This document shows, in pieces, positions 42,621-50,733 of a DNA stretch of 55,697 nucleotides. How positions within the stretch are numbered: the first letter of the stretch is position 1; every line of letters starts with the position of its first letter. The notes under the pieces were generated by a model. That model was not told where the DNA came from. It saw only the letters and a list, made by a program, of their open reading frames with translations, and ran no database searches. The translations under genes and the position numbers were made by a program. The stretch comes from an uncultured Eubacteriales bacterium (lineage in GTDB: Bacteria > Bacillota > Clostridia > Christensenellales > Aristaeellaceae): positions 1 through 55,697 of the forward strand of contig CACYZW010000048.1 of the NCBI GenBank assembly GCA_902778995.1. Direction: 5' to 3'.

Positions 42621-43189
42621 GCATCGAGGAGGTTTTGAAATACCTGAACGCCGACAGGGTCGCGGACATGACGCCGGAGATGCACGCCTGTTCCCTTGCA
42701 CAGAGCCAGAACGCTATTCGCCAGACGATGGAGCTGAACAACAGATATCATACCCCGGAGGAAATCGTGGCGATCATGTCCGATCTGACAGGGGAACCGG
42801 TGGACGAAAGCCTGATGCTGTTCCCGCCCTTCTATACCGACTTCGGCAGGAACATCCACCTGGGGAAAAACGTGTTCATCAATTCCTGCTGCAACTTCCA
42901 GGACCAGGGCGGCATCTACATCGGGGATCACGCACTGATCGGGCATCGGGTGGTGCTGGCCACCATCGACCACGACCTCGATCCCCATGACCGCACCAAC
43001 CACTGCGCGCCGATCCGCATCGGCAACCGGGTGTGGATCGGTTCGGGCGCGATCATTACCAGGGGCGTCACCATCGGCGACGGCGCGGTGGTGGCCGCCG
43101 GCGCGGTGGTGACGCGGGACGTGCCCGCGAACACCGTGGTGGGCGGCGTGCCCGCCCGGGTGATCAAAACCATCGACGTCGCCCGGTGA
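42617..43189 (+). CDS. Hexapeptide-repeat O-acetyltransferase
   Basis: The 190-residue protein resembles maltose/galactoside O-acetyltransferases, trimeric left-handed beta helices that move acetyl from acetyl-CoA to a sugar hydroxyl. The region [30 protein letters not shown] starts the helix near residue 75; the catalytic His lies in ATIDHDLDP near 116. [21 protein letters not shown] closes the repeats. It is translationally coupled to the upstream hydrolase. Confidence 0.9.
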   Translation: MSIEEVLKYLNADRVADMTPEMHACSLAQSQNAIRQTMELNNRYHTPEEIVAIMSDLTGEPVDESLMLFPPFYTDFGRNIHLGKNVFINSCCNFQDQGGIYIGDHALIGHRVVLATIDHDLDPHDRTNHCAPIRIGNRVWIGSGAIITRGVTIGDGAVVAAGAVVTRDVPANTVVGGVPARVIKTIDVAR

Positions 43190-43288
43190 CGGGTGGGCGG
43201 GAAGCGCTCTGTAATTCACGGGGAGGTCGCCCTGTGGGCGGACACGGCGGCCAACTGGCAATACAGCTTCAACGAGGAGGACACTGAC

Positions 43289-44221
43289 ATGCGCAATGGG
43301 AAACGCGGGGCCGTCTGTCGGCTGTTGGCCTGCATTCTGACGCTGATGACGGGCTTGTCCGCAACGGCTGAAACCGAGGCCGGGCGGACCGTGGGAGCAT
43401 TTGACATGGAGGCGAAAACCGTGCTGCTGAACAGCGGCTATGAGATGCCGATTCTGGGCCTCGGTACCTATGCGCTGGAACACGACGCGTGCGTGCGTTC
43501 CGTGATGGCACTGCTGGAAAGCGGCGGACGGCTGATCGACACGGCCTATATGTACGGCAACGAGGCGGCGGTGGGCGAGGGCGTGCGGCGGGGCATGGCG
43601 GCATACGGCATCCCCCGGGAGGATATCTTCGTCATCACCAAGATCTATCCCAGCCAGTTTGACGCCCCGGAGGCCGCTATCGACATGGCGCTTCAGAAGC
43701 TGGACATCGGCTACATCGACATGATGCTGCTGCACCATCCGGGCGCCGGGGATGTCGAGGCCTACAAGGCCATGGAAAGGTATGTGAAAGCTGGAAGGAT
43801 ACGGTCCCTCGGCCTCTCCAACTGGTATGTGGAGGAGCTGACGGATTTTCTGCCGCAGGTCGATATCACGCCCGCGCTGGTGCAGAACGAGATACACCCC
43901 TATTACCAGGAGCAGGATGTGGTGCCGTTCATCCAGGGCAAGGGCATCGTCGTCCAGTGCTGGTATCCCCTGGGCGGCAGAGGCTATACGGCCGAGCTGC
44001 TGGGCGACGACACGATTTGCGCCATTGCCAATGCCCACGGCGTTTCCTCCGCGCAGGTCATCCTCAGATGGGATTTGCAGCGCGGAATAGTGGTAATCCC
44101 CGGCAGCAGCAATCCGGAGCATATCAAGGAGAACCTGGAGCTCTTTGACTCTGAATTGACGGATGAGGAGATGGCCGGCATCAACGCGCTGGATCGCGGG
44201 GAAAAGCACGATTGGTATTGA
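43289..44221 (+). CDS. Aldo-keto reductase with signal peptide
   Basis: This 310-residue protein begins with a hydrophobic signal-like sequence (RLLACILTLMTGLSATAETE, about 11-30), then a full aldo-keto reductase barrel. The catalytic tetrad can be placed: Asp and Tyr in LIDTAYMYGNE (about 78-88), Lys in FVITKIYPS and His in LLHHPGA. PGSSNPEHIKENL near 275 fits the NADPH site. AKRs are normally cytosolic, so the signal peptide is unusual: the protein may be exported or membrane-held. GAGGAGG precedes the ATG. It lies about 100 bases after the acetyltransferase. Confidence 0.88.
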   Translation: MRNGKRGAVCRLLACILTLMTGLSATAETEAGRTVGAFDMEAKTVLLNSGYEMPILGLGTYALEHDACVRSVMALLESGGRLIDTAYMYGNEAAVGEGVRRGMAAYGIPREDIFVITKIYPSQFDAPEAAIDMALQKLDIGYIDMMLLHHPGAGDVEAYKAMERYVKAGRIRSLGLSNWYVEELTDFLPQVDITPALVQNEIHPYYQEQDVVPFIQGKGIVVQCWYPLGGRGYTAELLGDDTICAIANAHGVSSAQVILRWDLQRGIVVIPGSSNPEHIKENLELFDSELTDEEMAGINALDRGEKHDWY

Positions 44222-44241
44222 TGCGCTTCCTGAGCTGACTT

Positions 44242-44300
44242 CAGGAAATACCGCACGATGCTCGTGGCGCAATAACGATTGAAATTCAGTCCGTTATGCC
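44242..44300. repeat. R3 repeat, short diverged copy
   Basis: CAGGAAATACCGCACGATGCTCGTGGCGCA is the R3 left end; the middle ATTGAAATTCAG still pairs. The right end is degraded. Confidence 0.5.
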
Positions 44301-44322
44301 ATGTGTTTGCCGTCTGCCAACC

Positions 44323-44388
44323 GCGCAAAAAGCCCCGTCGGTCGCTCTCCTGGTCGCAGGAAAGCTGGCCGCGGGGCTTTTTTGCGCG
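44323..44388. terminator. Strong bidirectional terminator
   Basis: GCGCAAAAAGCCCCG (about 44323-44337) pairs with CGGGGCTTTTTTGCGC (about 44371-44387). It ends both the aldo-keto reductase and the flavin reductase transcripts. Confidence 0.85.
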
Positions 44389-44392
44389 TCCG

Positions 44393-44956
44393 TTATTTCA
44401 GCTTCAGGCCGTCCTTGAACGCCTCGCCGACCCTGCCGCCGACCTTGTAGTAGCCGTGGGTATAGGGATCGAAGGCAATCGCCTCCAGGGCGTCGATGTC
44501 GATCTGGCCGTCCTTCAGTGTGGCTTCCTCCACGGAAGTACGCACGACCTTGCCGATCACGCCCAGGCCGGTGGCGTCGCTCTGATACTCGACAAACGCA
44601 CACTCGATCGCCACGGGAAGCTCGTTGATGATCGGGGCGTCCACCAACGCCGACTTCACGAAGGTCATGCCGGTCTTTTCAAATTTCTTCGGCTCCTTGT
44701 TGCCGCTGACCACGCCGAACCAGTCCGCCTCCACGACGTGCTTTGCGTCGGCGATGTGGATGACAAAGCCTTTTCGGGCCATGATGTTCTGCACGGTCCT
44801 GTGGGTCTGGGTCAGATTGAGCGCCACCATATCGCGCTCGAGCATGGTGCCCCAGGCGGCGTTCATAACGTCCACGCTGCCATCCTCGTTGAAGGTGGAG
44901 ATGAGCAATACGGGCATCGGGAAAATGGCCTCTGTGGTTTTGATCTGCTGTTTCAT
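44393..44956 (-). CDS. Flavin reductase family protein
   Basis: The 187-residue protein is an FMN-binding split-barrel enzyme of the flavin reductase-like family. MPVLLISTFNEDGSVDVMNAAW near residue 14 and LNLTQTHRTVQNI near 47 are the usual cofactor-binding parts; YYKVGGRVGEAFKDGLKL forms the tail. It may reduce flavins or act as a small flavoprotein. GGAGGT lies before the ATG. Confidence 0.88.
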   Translation of the reverse strand: MKQQIKTTEAIFPMPVLLISTFNEDGSVDVMNAAWGTMLERDMVALNLTQTHRTVQNIMARKGFVIHIADAKHVVEADWFGVVSGNKEPKKFEKTGMTFVKSALVDAPIINELPVAIECAFVEYQSDATGLGVIGKVVRTSVEEATLKDGQIDIDALEAIAFDPYTHGYYKVGGRVGEAFKDGLKLK

Positions 44957-45072
44957 GGTATGATACCTCCTGGCTTACAGCCGTTGTGTTTTTCCATGAA
45001 ATATGGTACCACAAAGGCATCAAAGCATCAAGAACCTGAATCCCCCGTCGCGCGTAATCAGTCGATTTAATA

Positions 45073-45204
45073 CGATTCTCAAATTGAAAATAAACAAAGA
45101 TTCTTCGACTTCGGCTTCGCCTCCGCTCAGAATGACACCATTGCGTCAAAAGCTCGTCATCCTGAGCGCAGCGAAGGATCTTCCAATTTCAATTTGAGAA
45201 ATCG
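45073..45204. repeat. R5 inverted repeat element
   Basis: Nearly the whole 132 bases form one palindrome: CGATTCTCAAATTGAAA...GATTCTTCG...CTCAGAATGAC on the left faces GTCATCCTGAGCG...CGAAGGATCTTCC...CAATTTGAGAAATCG on the right. The GTCATCCTGAGCG/CGAAGGATCTT core is a widespread bacterial repeat motif as far as I recall. Confidence 0.7.
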
Positions 45205-45219
45205 TGTAAAAATTCAAAT

Positions 45220-45264
45220 TAAAAATGATTTTCATATTGACAACCCACAGTAGCGTGATAAAAT
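45220..45264 (+). promoter_or_regulatory. Promoter of zinc operon with possible metal box
   Basis: TTGACA (45237-45242), a 16-base spacer and TAAAAT (45259-45264). Just upstream, AAATGATTTTCATATT (from about 45222) is an inverted ATGA/TCAT repeat of the kind bound by Fur or Zur repressors. Confidence 0.5.
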
Positions 45265-45297
45265 ATTAAATACTATAGGGAAAGGGGGAAACGAGAC

Positions 45298-45627
45298 ATG
45301 AACCGGTCCTGTCGCTTTGCGTTGCGGAATCACAGGCGCGTGTTCGCTGTCGCGCTGTGCATCGTCATGGTGCTCTCGCTGTTCGTTTCTTCCGCCTATA
45401 TCGCGCATGAGGCGGTGCGTCATCACGCATGCTCCGGCGAGAATTGCCCGGTCTGCCAGTTTATCGCGCAGGTTGAGCAGGTGCGTCGGGGCTTCGGCAT
45501 GATCCTGCTGGCGCTGCTGCTGATTTGCTTTGCGCTGGCCGTGCGCCGGGATTGGCGCGCGCTCCCATCGGCAGATCTGCCCGCCTCTGGCACGCTGGTT
45601 AGCCGGAAGATCCGGTTGAACAATTAA
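45298..45627 (+). CDS. Small membrane protein with Cys/His motif
   Basis: The 109-residue protein has two hydrophobic segments (about 15-36 and 66-84) and between them HEAVRHHACSGENCPVCQFI, a cluster of three His and three Cys that could bind zinc or copper. Small proteins with this pattern stand next to zinc transporter genes in Clostridia, as here. GGGGGAAA precedes the ATG. The gene lies upstream of znuA, separated by a gap with an R3 repeat. Confidence 0.7.
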   Translation: MNRSCRFALRNHRRVFAVALCIVMVLSLFVSSAYIAHEAVRHHACSGENCPVCQFIAQVEQVRRGFGMILLALLLICFALAVRRDWRALPSADLPASGTLVSRKIRLNN

Positions 45628-45855
45628 ACACACTCATATCCTGCAAGGGTAAGGCCGCCCCTGCGCTCTTTTGATGCGCGGGCCTGTTAGCGCGATCAGG
45701 AAATATGATATGTTTCCGGGTCGGCGGACCGCAGGCGTTACAATTCTGTGGATTGAAGCGCCGCGCTGGCATCCACAGGATGGCGTCGACGATCGTTCGC
45801 ATGCAGCCCCCTTGTCTTTTTATGCCCTTTTTCAGATAGAATACTGAATTCCGAT
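45628..45855. other. Non-coding gap within zinc region
   Basis: No gene is seen. AAACACACTC at its start resembles an R4 end. CCTGCGCTC...GCGCGGGCC near 45660-45690 may fold. Most of the rest is unremarkable. Confidence 0.35.
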
Positions 45856-46019
45856 TAAGGAAACACCACACAACGCTCATGGCGCATTAACGGCTGAATT
45901 TCAGCCGCCTGCTTCCTGCCATTTTCTTGACTTGCCGCCAGCAAGTCTTCGAAATTTGCAGTTCGCATCTGTCTAAATTCATCTCGTTACTGCACGACTC
46001 GATTATGCGGTATTTCCCT
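45856..46019. repeat. R3 repeat, long copy before znuA
   Basis: AAGGAAACACCACACAACGC at the left and GATTATGCGGTATTTCCC at the right are R3 ends; the middle shares ATTAACGGCTGAATTTCAGCC with the copy at 40018. It ends 48 bases before the znuA start codon. Confidence 0.7.
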
Positions 46020-46066
46020 GGGTGGAATTCAGTATAACACCGACCGAATCACTGGAGGATTATACC

Positions 46067-47128
46067 ATGAAGAAAACGGTTTCTTGCATGCTTGTTTTTG
46101 TCATGCTGTTTGTGTTTGCTTTTGCCGGGGTTACCTGTGCGGAGGAGAAGAAGATCAGCGTCGTGACCACGATCTTTCCCGTCTATGACTGGGTGCGCGA
46201 GGTGGTCGGCGACAATGACGATGTGGAGATAGCCATGCTGCTGGACGACGGCGTAGACCTGCACAGCTATCAGCCTGCTGCGGCGGATATCATGAAGGTC
46301 GCCACCTGCGACCTGTTCGTCTATGTCGGCGGCGAATCCGACGAATGGGTCGGGGATGCCCTTGCGCAGTCCGTCAATCCCGACATGAAGGCCGTCAATC
46401 TGGTCGAAGCCATGGGCGACGACATCAAAATGGAGGAAGTCGTCGAGGGCATGGAGCACGAACACGGGCATGACGAGGACGAGGACGAACACGAACACGA
46501 GGACGAACACGAGGACGAACACGAGGACGAACACGACGGGGATGCGCATGACCACGGGGAAGATGAGCACGACCACGAGCACGAAGAGGAGGCGGACGAG
46601 CACGTATGGCTGTCTCTGCGCAACGCGCAGAGGCTGGTCGGGGTCATCGCGGACGCGCTGGCGGAGGTTGATCCCGTAGACGCCGCCCGATATCTTCAAA
46701 ACGCCGAGGCCTACGTCGGCAGGCTGTCCGATTTGGACGCCCAATACGCCGCCGTCCGCGAGACTGCGGATTTCGACACCGTGCTGTTCGGCGACCGGTT
46801 CCCCTTCCGCTACCTGGTAGACGATTACGGCCTGAACTACTACGCGGCCTTCTCCGGCTGCTCCGCCGAGAGCGAGGCCAGCTTTGAAACCGTGGTGTTT
46901 CTGGCGGGCAAGGTGGATGAACTCGGCCTCACCACGGTACTGACCCTCGAGGGGGACAACCACCGCATCGCCGAGACCATCGTCGCAAACACCCGGGCGA
47001 AGGACGCGAAGGTGCTGTCGATGGATTCCCTGCAGGCCACGACGGGGGAGGACGTGAAGAACGGCGTCACCTACCTGGGCGCGATGGAGGCCAACCTCGA
47101 AGTGCTGAAGCAGGCGCTGACAAAGTAA
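46067..47128 (+). CDS. znuA: Zinc ABC transporter substrate-binding protein
   Basis: The 353-residue exported lipoprotein-like protein starts with a signal peptide (1-25) and has the cluster A-I fold of ZnuA/AdcA: VVTTIFPVYDWVREVVGD near 32, the metal His in DLHSYQPAAAD near 65 and EHVWLS near 180, plus the later Glu/Asp residues. Between them (about 128-178) lies a low-complexity stretch of repeated DEHEHE and DEHEDE units, the His-rich loop thought to capture zinc. GGAGG lies before the ATG. It is followed by znuC and znuB. Confidence 0.94.
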   Translation: MKKTVSCMLVFVMLFVFAFAGVTCAEEKKISVVTTIFPVYDWVREVVGDNDDVEIAMLLDDGVDLHSYQPAAADIMKVATCDLFVYVGGESDEWVGDALAQSVNPDMKAVNLVEAMGDDIKMEEVVEGMEHEHGHDEDEDEHEHEDEHEDEHEDEHDGDAHDHGEDEHDHEHEEEADEHVWLSLRNAQRLVGVIADALAEVDPVDAARYLQNAEAYVGRLSDLDAQYAAVRETADFDTVLFGDRFPFRYLVDDYGLNYYAAFSGCSAESEASFETVVFLAGKVDELGLTTVLTLEGDNHRIAETIVANTRAKDAKVLSMDSLQATTGEDVKNGVTYLGAMEANLEVLKQALTK

Positions 47129-47210
47129 CTGAACAGGATTTCCGTCGAAGACCGGATGCCGTCGACGGATCGCGGGACGCCGCTTTGCGACGGTCCGCCA
47201 ATCGCGACAT

Positions 47211-47235
47211 GGGCTGCCGCCCCTGCGCGGCAGCC
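47211..47235 (+). other. Hairpin between znuA and znuC
   Basis: GGGCTGCCGC and GCGGCAGCCC form a 10-bp stem just before the znuC ribosome binding site. No T-run follows, so it is not a classical terminator; it may stabilise or segment the mRNA. Confidence 0.5.
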
Positions 47236-47254
47236 CCAAAGGAAGGGATACACT

Positions 47255-47971
47255 ATGGCGCTTATAACCTGCAGGGATCTGACCTTCGGTTACGAATCCC
47301 ACGCGATCCTGGAGCATTTGAGCTTTCAGGTCAACGCGGGCGATTACCTGTGCATCGTCGGCGAGAACGGTTCGGGCAAGTCCACGCTGATGCGAACGGT
47401 GCTGGGGCTGCAAAAGCCGATGGGCGGGACGATTGCCTTCGGCGACGGCCTTGTGGAAAATGAGATCGGCTACCTGCCCCAGCAGACGGCCATACAGAAG
47501 GACTTTCCGGCCACGGTATGGGAGATCGTGCTGTCCGGCTGTCAGGCGCACATGGGCAGGCGCGCCTTCTACGGCAGGGCCGAGAAAGCGCTGGCGGCGC
47601 AAAACCTGGAGCGCATGGGCATGACCGCCTGCAGAAGGCGCTGTTACCGGGAGCTCTCCGGCGGCCAGCAGCAGCGCGTGCTGCTGGCGCGGGCGCTGTG
47701 CGCCACCCGGAAGCTGCTGTTGATGGACGAGCCGGTCTCCGGCCTCGACCCCAGGGTGACGGCGGAGATGTATGATCTGATCGAACAGCTCAACCGGCGA
47801 GACGGCGTAACCATCATCATGATTTCCCACGACATTCAGGCGGCGGTGCGCTATGCCTCCCACATACTGCATCTGGGCGGCGCGGAGGTGTTCTTCGGCA
47901 ACGCAGAGCAATACCGAAACAGCGACGTTGGCCGGCGCTTCGATGTCGCGGAGGGAGGTGTCCGGGCATGA
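47255..47971 (+). CDS. znuC: Zinc ABC transporter ATPase
   Basis: The 238-residue protein has all ABC motifs: Walker A GENGSGKST (residues 37-45), Q-loop PQQTA near 76, signature LSGGQQQR near 134, Walker B LLLMDEPVSGLD near 152 and the H-loop SHD near 188. With znuA upstream and the permease overlapping its end it forms a zinc or manganese uptake system; the adjacent His-rich ZnuA favours zinc. Confidence 0.94.
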   Translation: MALITCRDLTFGYESHAILEHLSFQVNAGDYLCIVGENGSGKSTLMRTVLGLQKPMGGTIAFGDGLVENEIGYLPQQTAIQKDFPATVWEIVLSGCQAHMGRRAFYGRAEKALAAQNLERMGMTACRRRCYRELSGGQQQRVLLARALCATRKLLLMDEPVSGLDPRVTAEMYDLIEQLNRRDGVTIIMISHDIQAAVRYASHILHLGGAEVFFGNAEQYRNSDVGRRFDVAEGGVRA

Positions 47972-48798
47972 TCCAGACCATCAGCCAGTATTTTCAGTTC
48001 CCCTTCGTGCGCTACGCGCTGGTCGTGGGCACGCTGATCGCGCTGTGCTCTTCGCTGCTGGGCGTGACGCTGGTGCTGAAACGGTTTTCGTTCATCGGCG
48101 ACGGCCTGTCCCACGTGGCCTTCGGCGCGATGGCGATTGCGGGGGTATTGCGCATCACGAACGACATGCTTTTCGTGATGCCCGTGACGATACTGTGCGC
48201 GGTGTTGCTGCTGCGCACGGGCAGGAATGCGAAGATCAAGGGCGACGCGGCGGTGGCCATGATCTCCGTGGGCGCGCTGGCCATCGGCTATCTGCTGCTG
48301 AACCTGTTCTCCACATCGTCCAACCTCTCCGGCGACGTGTGCTCGACGCTGTTCGGCTCCACCTCCATACTCACGCTGACGCAGGCGGAGGTCTGGCTGT
48401 GCGCGGTGCTTTCCGTGCTGGTCGTGGCGCTGTTCATATTCTTCTACAACAGGATATTCGCCGTCACCTTCGACGAGGATTTTGCCCGCGCTGTCGGCAC
48501 GCGGGTGGAGGCCTATAACCTGCTGATCGCCGTGGTGATCGCGGTCATCATCGTGCTGGCGATGAACCTGGTGGGTTCGCTGCTGATTTCGGCGCTCATC
48601 ATCTTTCCGGCGCTCTCCGCCATGCGCGTCTTCAGGAGCTTTCTCAGCGTCACGGTCTGCTCCGCGGCGCTGTCCGTGGCCTGCGCGCTGGCGGGCATGC
48701 TGATCGCCATCGTCGGGGGCACGCCGGTGGGCAGCACCATCGTGGCGGTGGACATCCTGGTATTCTTTGTATTCTGTGGAATCGAGCAATTCAGGTAA
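47968..48798 (+). CDS. znuB: Zinc ABC transporter permease
   Basis: The 276-residue protein has eight or nine transmembrane segments of the ABC-3 family. GVTLVLKRFSFIGDGLSHVAFG near residue 32 contains the conserved cytoplasmic loop, and NLVGSLLISALIIFPALSAM near 191 is typical. It starts within the znuC stop (ATGA). Confidence 0.94.
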   Translation: MIQTISQYFQFPFVRYALVVGTLIALCSSLLGVTLVLKRFSFIGDGLSHVAFGAMAIAGVLRITNDMLFVMPVTILCAVLLLRTGRNAKIKGDAAVAMISVGALAIGYLLLNLFSTSSNLSGDVCSTLFGSTSILTLTQAEVWLCAVLSVLVVALFIFFYNRIFAVTFDEDFARAVGTRVEAYNLLIAVVIAVIIVLAMNLVGSLLISALIIFPALSAMRVFRSFLSVTVCSAALSVACALAGMLIAIVGGTPVGSTIVAVDILVFFVFCGIEQFR

Positions 48799-48818
48799 TA
48801 ATAATGGAGGTTGCGCAA

Positions 48819-49247
48819 ATGAAGAGAACGATTGTGGCGCTGCTGTGCGTGATTTGGTTGGCATTATCGACCGGCGTGGGCGTCGCTGCGGAACGGCCGG
48901 TTGACCTGGACCTGTCGGCCCTCAGCGGAACGGTGGTCTATTCGCAGGTGTACAACATGGTCATGCAGCCCGACCAATACCTCGGTCAGACGGTGCGGGT
49001 CAGGGGCAATTTCAGCTATTTCCAGGATCCGGTAACGATGAAAGAGTACTTTGCCGTCATCATCGCGGATGCCGCTGCCTGCTGCGCCCAGGGCATAGAA
49101 TTTGTCTGGCGCGGGGAACACCGCTATCCCGACGACTATCCGCCGCTGGAAACGGAGATGATCGTGACCGGCGAATTCGGAACCTATGAGGAGAACGGCT
49201 TCACCTATTTGCAGCTGAGCGACGCCGATGTGGAGTGGGGGAAGTGA
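48819..49247 (+). CDS. Exported zinc-operon-associated protein
   Basis: This 142-residue protein has a signal peptide (MKRTIVALLCVIWLALSTGV, 1-24) and a small beta-rich domain with YNMVMQPDQYLGQTVRVRGNF (about 42-62), EYFAVIIADAAACCAQGIEF and MIVTGEFGTYEENGFTYLQL, which reads like an OB fold. Two adjacent cysteines near 85 could bind metal. ATG at 48819 follows GGAGG by eight bases. It is last in the zinc operon. Function is not known. Confidence 0.75.
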   Translation: MKRTIVALLCVIWLALSTGVGVAAERPVDLDLSALSGTVVYSQVYNMVMQPDQYLGQTVRVRGNFSYFQDPVTMKEYFAVIIADAAACCAQGIEFVWRGEHRYPDDYPPLETEMIVTGEFGTYEENGFTYLQLSDADVEWGK

Positions 49248-49332
49248 CACGTCGGCGGACGACGAGCGCTTTGGATGCGTCCTCGATGGGGCATTCCGGG
49301 CGAAGCCCCTGTGGCCGCAGCGTGAATCGATT

Positions 49333-50355
49333 TCAGTTGAACTTGTAAATCTTGCGAATCCACTTGTAGAAGAACAGGTCGATGTCCCGGCCCATCCGGC
49401 CGGGCAGCAGGAACACCACGTTGGAGCTGCGGTAGCGCATGCGCCGGAAGGTGGAGGGGTGGTTTTCCTTCAGCCAATGCCATAACTCGGTGCGCTTTTT
49501 CAGGTTTTCCTCCCTGCCGGACATCATCAGGTAGATGTTGCAGATCATCAGCATGATGGACAGGAAGTGATACATGTACAGCGCCAGCCGCTTGTTGTGC
49601 TGCTCCAGCAGCGTCAGGTCGTGGGCGTCGGCCATGATCTTGGTCACCAATATCTGCTGGTCGATGCGGCGGATCATGTTTTCCTCCGATACGGACTGGT
49701 CCGCCCGGCCGATGAAATAGCGGTACATGTCCGCGTCCAGGTAGTATAGCCGCTTGACGCTGGGCAGGGGCTGATAGGCGAAAACGTTGTCCACGTAAAA
49801 GGTGTGCTTTGGCAGGGACAGCTTCGATCGGCGCAGCACGTCGGTGCGGTACACGGTGGCGTGCATGATGATGAACTGGGTCGCGGCAAAGTGTCCCGTA
49901 TCCTCCCATGTGAACACCCTTCCCACGGGCAGCACGTTCCGATAGCGCACCACCCGGTGGGTATTGTCCTCCGCGTGCTCGTAGACGTAGTTGGTCAAAA
50001 TCAGGTCGATGGGCTCCTCCGATTTGGCGGATTCGCGGATCAGCACCATCAGTTGCGCAAGGGCGTCCACGTCCAGCCAGTCGTCGGAATCCACCACCTT
50101 GAAATACATACCCCTGGCGTTGGTCATGCCCTGGTTGACACCCTCGCCGTGTCCGCCGTTTTCCTGATGAATGACCCGCACGATTTCCGGGTATTGGGCA
50201 GCGTAGCGATCGGCAATGGCGCCGGTCTCGTCGGTGCTGCCGTCGTTCACCAGTATGATCTCCGCCTCTTCGCCCGCAGTCAGCAGGGTTTCGATGCAAT
50301 GATCCATGTAGGCAGCGGAATTGTAGCAGGGCACCGTGAAGGTGATCAGCTTCAA
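49333..50355 (-). CDS. Family 2 glycosyltransferase
   Basis: The 340-residue enzyme has a GT-A fold: LKLITFTVPCYNSAAYMDHCIETLL at the start, EIILVNDGSTDETG near residue 35 and the metal-binding DSDDWL near 89. A C-terminal helical part (about 230-340) may contact the membrane. The acceptor and sugar are unknown; such enzymes often build surface polysaccharide or teichoic acid. The start is TTG at 50355 with GGAGGAG upstream. Confidence 0.88.
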   Translation of the reverse strand: MKLITFTVPCYNSAAYMDHCIETLLTAGEEAEIILVNDGSTDETGAIADRYAAQYPEIVRVIHQENGGHGEGVNQGMTNARGMYFKVVDSDDWLDVDALAQLMVLIRESAKSEEPIDLILTNYVYEHAEDNTHRVVRYRNVLPVGRVFTWEDTGHFAATQFIIMHATVYRTDVLRRSKLSLPKHTFYVDNVFAYQPLPSVKRLYYLDADMYRYFIGRADQSVSEENMIRRIDQQILVTKIMADAHDLTLLEQHNKRLALYMYHFLSIMLMICNIYLMMSGREENLKKRTELWHWLKENHPSTFRRMRYRSSNVVFLLPGRMGRDIDLFFYKWIRKIYKFN

Positions 50356-50469
50356 GGGTGACTCACTCCTCCGGGTTATATATAAACACAACGCACATTT
50401 TGTCCATTGTATCATAGGAGAGTCGCGCTGAAAAGCACGGGATTGTCAAGAATAGGGAAAGTGCGATTC

Positions 50470-50605
50470 CGACCGGCAACCGTCCATGGGGGACGGATGC
50501 CCCTTCGAGGCGTCCCGTGAAGATTCTGCCTGGCTTTCAGAAAATGCCCGGCCGCAGAATCCGCAGGGACGGTGTCCGCGCCGCCGTTTTCAAAATAAAA
50601 AAAGG
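50470..50605 (+). repeat. R2 structured repeat, diverged copy 3
   Basis: The order of hairpins is kept: GGGGGAC...GCCCC, then GATTCTGC (50522-50529) with GCAGAATC (50554-50561). Where copies 1 and 2 have T-A pairs in this stem, this copy has C-G. The last hairpin is shortened. It lies between the GT2 gene and asnS. Confidence 0.6.
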
Positions 50606-50733
50606 CCCCTGGGCTGCAACACTTTTCTGCGGAAAACAGAATCGCCAATCCCATGACCCACCTATACTCTTAACATGAAGCCATTATAATAATGGAAAAT
50701 CAGGCCAATCATCGGCTCGAAAGAGGGTACAAT

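Noticed and set aside
46470-46600. Repeats of GACGAACACGAG considered as a separate repeat element
   Set aside because: They encode the His/Asp/Glu-rich loop normal for zinc-binding ZnuA proteins.
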